Of a DNA stretch of 64,000 nucleotides, positions 57,186 through 64,000 are shown one piece after another. Location of the stretch: NCBI RefSeq assembly GCF_000002075.1, contig NW_004797276.1, forward strand, positions 2,174,416 through 2,238,415, given 5' to 3'. A program made the translations under genes and the position numbers. The DNA is from Aplysia californica (taxonomy: Eukaryota > Mollusca > Gastropoda > Aplysiida > Aplysiidae). The notes below the pieces were generated by a model. It had not been told where the DNA came from, did no database searches, and worked only from the letters and a program-made list of their open reading frames with translations. Position 1 is the first letter of the stretch, and each line of letters starts with the position of its first letter.

Positions 57186-60100
57186 TAACAACTTAAAGTA
57201 AGATGTAGTAACATGAGTGCATGGACTTAATAGAGTTTATTAAGTCACGACCTCTTGTTTGTTCAGTTAACCATCCAAGTGTCAATAACAAAAAGCCTGA
57301 AGTATCAAGGGAAATTATATGATTCTACCACATTATGTTGGAAAGTACTTGAGAACAGGCAAACCTAGTAAGTTGGGGCCATACATTTTCGGAGAGTAGA
57401 ATGTATAAAGGAAGTAAGCTCATTTGCGATGAAATAGCAATGTTTGGCGCCATAAACTGTGAGATAAACGAACTGAAATAACTACACAAATAATGGTTGA
57501 TTAAATTGGCATCAACACTTTGAGAACCAAACTTACGGCCAACTTTTGTTGGAGAGTTAAATAATTTCATAATCCAACTGGGAGCCATTAAGTCTGGTAA
57601 AATTGTCATGTTAAGATTGAGAACGTTTTTGTGTGCCATAATAACATGCCAGGTGGTGTGATTTCTCAGATAATGGCTGGGGAGGAGGGAAGATTATATT
57701 GTGTGTGGCCAGGTAATAAACAATACTCCTCATTTCTTGTCAAATGAAGCACTAGACTGTTCAGTTGTAATTTATATCATTGGGGGAAGTGATATGTGTG
57801 TCTTGTTTGTTTTTGGAGAATATGGTAGACTCCTGGTATTGTGTAACTGTACTATACTAAAGATAAGTTTTTGTACTCTGTCGAAACATTTTGAGTCTGT
57901 CAGTCACACTTTAAATTGCTGAATACAAGTGATAATTATGATGTGGAGTCCTACTGCACATGTATCATATTTATTAGCTGAAGAGACTATTGCACACCAG
58001 AGTTTGTATTTGACTAATTTTAGGACATTTGATTGTCTTTTTGCGCTTACTTTCTGTGAAACATAGCCGTATTTAGATAGTGGAACTATCGTGACATCAG
58101 GAAAAAAGTTTGGTTTCAAAAGAAAAAGAACTTTGGATGTAATTGTTGGTCTATGATGATATAAGAAGGGAAAAGTCATAATATTGTCGCTTCAGAACTA
58201 TTTTGTTCAAAGTGCCTCTCTTTACACTTCACTTTACTTAAGTACTTGTTGGACAAAATAGTTCGGAGGCGACGATATTTGGATAAGTGTCATGGCCATA
58301 CTCAAATGGTTACACAATGAGATTTTGCAATGTAGATAACACTGCCTGTCGTGAATGTTGGACACAGTTCTATGACTGGAAGTTTTAGTTTTATTTCATC
58401 TATAGTTATGAGATACTGGGTTTTGGGAAAGGGTATGTAAATTATGAAACAGTAAGAGGGGTAAGATTTCATTGAGTGTTGAAACAGGATTTAAAGATAA
58501 AAGGGGAGAAAATGTGAAGGCATCGGTCATCATTGATTAGAAGACTATATCTGGTGCGAAGTGTGTTGTTTTCTGAAACACTAGTGTTTTTACTTTTATA
58601 ATTGTTGCATGTTTTTATCAGAAAGCTGTATGCCAAGGAGATGTGACTGGGGTGAAAGTGTGACTGTGTTTATTCATCAAAGTACCTTATGTTACCCCTG
58701 GATTCATTTGGTAGCATACAAACTGCTACGGTGAAGGAAGTCCCGAGTACGGTGGATTGAGGACTAGAAATGTACTTTTGTGGTAACAGGCCACCTGTAC
58801 AGTTAGCATTTCCTAGCTAGTTGATTTCACATTCACTGTTCTTCTGTTGGTGAGTTGAAAGTTTATTGCTTCTGTGTACCACAACTTGTGCTATGTGCTA
58901 TTTCACATGTTTCTGTATCCTGAGTTTTACCAAAAAGTTGAAAGGAATTTGTTTAAATTTGTTCCAATAATGTTAATTATTGGTTATTCTTTTATGGTTG
59001 GTTTCAGCTTTGAAATTTAGATTTATTTATAATAACCGTATCACTAGTTCAGCGTCAGTTGCTGAATCGCTTTCAAAGTTTTGAGAGATTGCTTTTACTG
59101 TCAGCCAATCTTTAGAGCATTTGTAAGTGTCCTAGTGTATGTGCTTGTGCATGTATAATGAACAATGTATTATTCACTAGGCCTTATAGGAGATCTCTAG
59201 TATCACTGGAGCCCATGGATGTCAGCTTTGGGAGAAATTCTGAGTATTGCCTTTTATGGGTCGATATTGTTTCTTTGACAATTTTGTTGCCAGTTTAAAT
59301 AATTGATCTAATCACACTGAATGATCAGAAACATTTGTGCATGCATTATAAGGTTTGTTTGTGCTAAAACAGCATATATGAATGTGCCCTGATTCATTTT
59401 TGGTTATCAAAAATAAAATCCTATTCAGCAACGTCTCTTTTGATTTTATTGTATTGGACATGTGTTATCTGTGTTATGTGACTGTCATTTCACTAGATCT
59501 AGTGTCATCAGACTTGGGCTCGACTATCTTTACAAGGAATAGGTGAATGTTTCACAAATTGAACCCAGAAGTTTGTTTCTGTTTGTCGAAATGGAATGTA
59601 TATATATAAATGCAGGCAACCAAAGATTGATTTAGAAAACTTCTCTTTCAAAATACTACTACTACTAAACATCAAGATTGTGAAATAATGTCACTTGATC
59701 TACTTTTCCCTCCCACTCCCATATATTACTTAAACCACTGTCCATCAAAATTTATAAGGGGTTTGTAATCAAAGTACAATTTTACTTTAGGCCTAGCTTA
59801 TAACTCGTCAGATGAGGGTGAGGACAATGAGCAGGATTTACTTTTTTTTTATGGATCATTCTTGTATGCCTCATTTTGTTGTCAGTTGTTGGTTTTTTGT
59901 TGTAGAGGTTGGGCCATTTGCGAAAGTATGATGCTCAATAAAGTAATGGGTTCTGGGATATTCTTTACTTTATATTCCTGGCAGAGAGTGGGCATATTTT
60001 GGAATGACATGGAGTGTGGGCTGTGAAACTATTATTAAATTTAAACTAAGACTCATGTTCAGATAGATATCCGGTATGTGTAGTAGAATCTACTCAGTAT

Positions 60101-60539
60101 TACGCCTTCTCCATCTTTCTTATTCTGTCTTCCGTTTCAGCTACCTTCAAGCCCATTCCCCTCCTCTCACTCCTTATGCTCATTGTATTGATCAATGAAC
60201 TCCACTCTACATCTCATTATGTTCCAACTCCTCCCTCCTACCAAAGAAATCATCTCACTTCTTAGCATTGTGTCACTCATTGGGCAAGTGCTCTAATGTT
60301 GTTTGCTTCTTTCTTTTTCAGATTTATTACAATCTCATAAATACATACATTTTTGGCTCATATTATACATCTGGGAGCCCCCCAGGGTTGTGTTACTGAC
60401 TGAAGTGTCTTTTAGGCCATTCCCAAAGGGGGATATTAACATGTTCTTATGCACAGTAAAATTGTAAATAGGCTGATTTATCAGTCATGCTCATACTGTG
60501 CCGGAACAACATGGGAACTGCTGCTTTTTCTTTCCTGAT
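57186..60539 (+). other. Intron sequence with one short foldback
   Basis: Mostly plain AT-rich intron. A 26-base imperfect inverted repeat pairs 58181-58206 with 58253-58278 (23 of 26 positions), arms containing GAACTATTTTGT and ACAAAATAGTTC, with a 46-base loop. No exon is supported. Confidence 0.5.
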
Positions 60540-61010
60540 CCTTACTGTCATCATTTTTCGTCTACTTCTTTTGTATGTTTGTCACTCTCTTGTAAACTAC
60601 TACTTCCAAGATGCCTTGATAGTCAAAGCAGACTTTGTGCTGTTGAGGCTGCAGAGGGGAGCAGAGTGAGCCTGATTCCCCGTTTAGACTTCTCTGTTGA
60701 CCTCCACCCCTTGGCGCTCATATGACCAGATGCAGTCGCGAGCGCCCTAAAACCTTACTAAAACAAACATACATCTGAGGGAGGTTTGGTGTTTCTCATG
60801 CTGTGGAAATTCCTACTCTCTTCTATCTGAGATGGACTTTGGATATTCGGAGGTCCCGTCTCCTAAACAACCCCACAATATTGCAAGGACTTACCTCCTT
60901 CCTTTTTCTTTTTTTATAGTTTTGTTACTCTCTTGTAACACCTCTAATTTGCACTTACATGAACTAATATTGTTTTAAAATTGCGGTAAGACGCTCTAAC
61001 TAAATCATAA
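60540..61010 (+). repeat. Two further copies of the hairpin-bearing repeat
   Basis: First copy: TGTTTGTCACTCTCTTGTAA near 60575, then the stem GGCGCTC (60713-60719) and GAGCGCC (60740-60746) and a CTAAAACCTTACTAAAAC tail. Second copy: TTTTGTTACTCTCTTGTAAC near 60919, with a diverged GCACTT stem and a CTAACTAAATC tail. Confidence 0.75.
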
Positions 61011-61034
61011 AACAATACATATTCTCAATCAAAT

Positions 61035-61120
61035 TTCCCTCCTTCCCTCCCTCCCTCCCTCCCTCTCTCCTTTTCCCTCTCCTTCTCTCCTCCCTCCCTC
61101 CCCCTCTCTCTCTCTTTCTT

Positions 61121-61152
<32 letters not shown>

Positions 61153-61172
61153 CCTCCCTCCCTCTCTCTCTC

Positions 61173-61238
<66 letters not shown>

Positions 61239-61266
61239 CCTCCCTCTCTCTCTCTCTTTCTCTGTT

Positions 61267-61320
<54 letters not shown>

Positions 61321-61335
61321 TCCCTGCCTCTCGCG
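61035..61335. repeat. CT/CCCT low-complexity tract
   Basis: About 300 bases of nearly pure pyrimidine, made of CT and CCCT repeats with TTTC interruptions. The minus strand gives artefactual Arg/Glu-repeat frames. It is followed by another degenerate hairpin-repeat tail at 61345-61405 (TATGACCCATTTTTGTTGCA). Confidence 0.95.
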
Positions 61336-61862
61336 CCCCCTCCCTGTATGACCCATTTTTGTTGCATGTGCCATAAAACTCTGACTAAATATTAAACTAA
61401 ACTTTCTCTCTCACACACTGACAAGTACACACATACTCTCCCTTGTTTTCACAGGCACATACACCTGGAGCTGTATACTTTTCAGAAAAAGGCTGAAGTG
61501 TGGAACAAATACTGGAGTTTAATGAGAGGGGGGTGTTTATACTTTGTCTTTTTTTTTCTGTTGCACGCTTATCATTGTGCAAATGAGCATGATTGTTTAA
61601 CCCTCTTTGACTTTGAGCCCAACAGATGTTCTCATTCCAGCAAATTAAGACTTTTGACAAGTTTTTTTTTTACTAGAAGTCTGAGAGGATGGATGGATGG
61701 TTTGACAACTTATTCAACAATGGCTGTGCGGCATGCCGCTGCAGCTTTGTTTTTACAAAGAAAATATCACAGTAACACAGCTCGACCTCTTCAAAAATAA
61801 TGCCTGATTTCTTTGCTTGTTCCCAACAGACTCTTTAAATGTGCTCTTGTTCCTCCCCCCAG

Positions 61863-61954
61863 ATGATGCCACGGCTGGCCCTCCCCCAAGGATGCCTGAT
61901 GGTGTGAAGCCTCTCTGTGGGTATGTGCACCATGAAGATGCTGAAAAGTGGATG
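61863..61954 (+). CDS. BEN-like module, first exon
   Basis: A 92-base exon with acceptor TCCTCCCCCCAG|AT, phase 1 like all other modules of the locus, and donor GGATG|GTGAGT, phase 0. It reads DATAGPPPRMPDGVKPLCGY then VHHEDAEKWM. The Pro-rich lead followed by a compact segment suggests the start of a folded module. It is in frame with the common exons upstream. Its identity depends on the next exon. Confidence 0.65.
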
Positions 61955-63327
61955 GTGAGTAGACACATCATCTAGACTAGTCTGTCCCTGGGGTGTGAAA
62001 GCCACATGTGTGTGTGGGTGCCCGCAGAAAGATCCCAGTAGTCGGAAATTTTGGATGTTGAATTAAGGGCATATTCTTATAAGCAAATGTGATGCTGAAC
62101 ACGCTTCTTTTAATTTTTTTCAAAAATCTTGAGTAGTTTTAAAGATATGCCACATTTTGTAACACAGTGTAAAAACAAAGTTTGGAGAAGAACCCAATTT
62201 CTAACACATTTTTAACATTTGGTGAAATACATGTTGCAAAAACATGATATAAAAAAAGTTATCTAGACTTAGAATATTATAAAATCTTTTCAGTATGTTA
62301 TTAAAATGTCATGTAAAATTGCAATATTATGTCATAAATGTGTCAATAACAAAGCTCCCTCATATCTTAGTGATCGCATCCAGATTTATATGTGTGTGAA
62401 TATTTTTGGTAAAGGGCCTAGAGCTGTGTTCACACGTGAGTGGGCGCTATAGAAATGATCTACATTATTATTATTATTGTTATTATTATTAAGAAATGGC
62501 TAAACGTGGGTTTTCTGATGGAACTATATTTTTGACCAGGTACAACTTTTATGGCCTTTTCATCCTGTTGCTTAAAAATAGATTTGCCGACAACTGGGAC
62601 CTTTCTCCAGACACACACATATATGTCATTATCAAAGTGCAATGTGTACATCTGGCTAGCAGTGGAGCAATTTTACGTGAGGAAGGGCTGTACAACTCGG
62701 GCAGTTGGCAGATGGCAGGTTGAAGTTGAAGGAGCTGAAAGTGTGTTTATATAGATGTTCCTTTTTGTGTTTTGCTCTTCTCTTTTTTTTTCAAATGTGT
62801 TTATGTTGTACCATTAACTGATTAATAAAAAGAAGAAGAATAGATTGCATTAATGTAGTGCTCGATCCCATAAGAGTATAAGCTCTGAGCGCTTTACATC
62901 GATGACATGATCACAGAGCAGTTTGCATGGAAAAATGTAGGGCTCTGATATTTCTCTGAATTCCAAATTTTAGGGCAAAAAATGAGAACTTTTCCCTCCA
63001 AAAAATCTTAATTTCATTCTAGGGGCTCTGAATTTTGTTGCATCTGTGAATGACCATAACTGATGAGACAGAACACACAGTGTTAAAACCTCAAACAGAT
63101 ATGGTGGAACATTATTTTTATAACAGATGGTAGAGACTTTAAATTTGATTCTTTTTTCTACTGAAAGTCAGTGCAGAGCTTTTAACATTTTTTGGTGCAG
63201 GATAATTATAATACAAACGTGGTTTTAAAGAGATTTATGGAAAACTGTTGAGAATGATACTGCTCGCTACACATGCTGATCGGTTTTTTTCGCAAGTAAA
63301 TTACCCGTACCTTGACATTGTCCCCAG
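61955..63327 (+). other. Intron of the BEN-like module with SINE-like tails
   Basis: 1373 bases. GGGCGCTATAGAAATGATCT then an ATT-repeat at 62435-62491 looks like the 3' end of a SINE without its head. GCTCTGAGCGCTTTACATCG near 62881-62900 is another short dispersed-repeat motif. No exon is supported between. Confidence 0.6.
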
Positions 63328-63434
63328 ATGATAGAACTGCTTCCTGGTTCAGGCGTGTTTATTCATCAGGAGAACTACAACGTGGTCATGTCCAAGACGA
63401 GGCAAGACCGGCCGGATGGAAAGGCCATGGCAAG
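63328..63434 (+). CDS. BEN-like module, second exon (gene continues off the window)
   Basis: Acceptor ATTGTCCCCAG|AT, phase 0, matching the previous donor; the donor is probably GCAAG|GTCTGT at 63434, phase 2. It reads MIELLPGSGVFIHQEN, then YNVVMSKTRQDRPDG and KAMAR. A V/I-x-L-x-PGSGV start followed by a helix and an ARx-type basic segment resembles the opening of BEN domains, which bind DNA in chromatin regulators. The usual continuation (a Leu-Leu-x-x-hydrophobic-Phe helix) would be in the next exon, outside the window. The family call is by pattern only and is the least certain of the modules; coding status is better supported than identity. Confidence 0.6.
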
Positions 63435-64000
63435 GTCTGTGCTTTGGGGTGAAATAGAGGGACTTTCATTTCTGCCTCATTTTGTTATGCGTGTTCCTGC
63501 TCTTTGGTTTTATCTGAAGACTGGTCATTATTTTTATTTTATTTTGTGTCTCACAATTCTGGTGTACTGGTGAAAGTACACAATTCGGTGGCGTTTATGA
63601 TATTGTATTCGGCTTCATTCGGCTTTCCCCAGTCCGAGAGTACGTTTCACTCGAATAAGCGGCTATGGCGGCAGGCGAAACTAGGTGTAATACTGAAACT
63701 CCATCGGGTGAATCAAAATTTAAAAACACAGTGTTGCCATACAAATTAAATCGATATTCTTACTGATGTCACTATAATGACCAAAAAAAAAAAGAAGGAA
63801 GAAAAAGAAAACAAGTGTCCTCCGATTTCTAGATTGTCTGGCTCGTCATTGAACCTGTGAGAGTTAATGAGTATGGCATGAGTAAGGAACCGTCCGTTGG
63901 TTGTTGGGGAAGGCCTAATCAAAGTTTATTCAAAGTAGGCGTGTTGCAGGGCTTCGGATTTGAGGGGAGGTGTTTGACGCAATAAAGTCTACGGCAGCAG
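63435..64000 (+). other. Intron sequence to the window edge
   Basis: No acceptor with a convincing phase-2 continuation was identified before the edge. An A/G-rich stretch is at about 63780-63812. Confidence 0.45.

Larger units (their letters stand above)
24086..64000 (+). other. Plus-strand locus with alternative DNA-binding C-termini (gene span, right end open)
   Basis: Predicted gene span. The common exons at 24086-24872 and 26004-26204 can be joined to any of four 3' modules: zinc-finger exon a, zinc-finger exon b, the DUF3504 exon pair, or the BEN-like exons. Every module acceptor is phase 1, matching the donors of both common exons, so skipping the linker also stays in frame. Summed coding lengths divide by three for each complete isoform (442, 416 and 641 residues). 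The architecture is like lola-type loci, with one front half and many DNA-binding ends. More modules may lie to the right. Transcript evidence is needed to show the modules belong to one gene and are not neighbouring genes. Confidence 0.65.

Noticed and set aside
61000-61374. Arg/Glu-repeat proteins on the minus strand
   Set aside because: Translation of a CT/CCCT low-complexity tract.

Overview
This window is animal genomic DNA with spliceosomal introns, AT-rich non-coding sequence, and many TIR-type DNA-transposon remnants, a tRNA-derived SINE and a LINE fragment. The repeats and the lineage-specific style of the genes suggest a mollusc, probably a gastropod. That placement is inference, since no taxonomic marker gene is present.

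The coding content is two related genes arranged head to head. A minus-strand gene starts at 5550 (exon 5025-5550, a likely further exon at 1900-1983) and runs off the left edge. A plus-strand paralogue starts at 24104 and runs off the right edge. Both begin with the same roughly 50-residue N-terminal domain (28 of 50 residues identical by eye), which I do not recognise as a named family. In both, the first coding exon ends with one base of a codon (phase 1).

The plus-strand gene looks like a combinatorial transcription-factor locus. The start exon (24104-24872) and a linker exon (26004-26204) are followed by four different C-terminal modules: two tandem-duplicated terminal exons, each with a pair of C2H2 zinc fingers (32864-33222 and 33440-33720); a two-exon DUF3504 module resembling the Crypton-derived tyrosine-recombinase domain of KIAA1958, QRICH1 and ZMYM proteins (49373-49549 and 50424-51202); and a BEN-like module (61863-61954, 63328-63434, unfinished). 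Every module begins with a phase-1 acceptor, so each can be spliced in frame to the same front half. Predicted isoforms are 442, 416 and 641 residues, plus an incomplete one. This resembles arthropod lola-type loci, but with an unfamiliar N-terminal domain and mixed DNA-binding classes.

Layout: 1-535 simple repeats; 536-5562 minus-strand gene; 5563-24085 intergenic/5' region, with transposon fossils, several GC-rich promoter-like stretches (about 13.1, 17.2, 18.5-19.1 and 21.5 kb), a hAT MITE and an LTR-retroelement integrase fossil; 24086-64000 plus-strand gene, whose long introns hold MITEs, a LINE remnant, a SINE nested in another repeat and a 100-N assembly gap at 30426-30525. No rRNA, functional tRNA, CRISPR or bacterial-type feature was seen. 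Splice sites and isoforms are predictions from sequence only.
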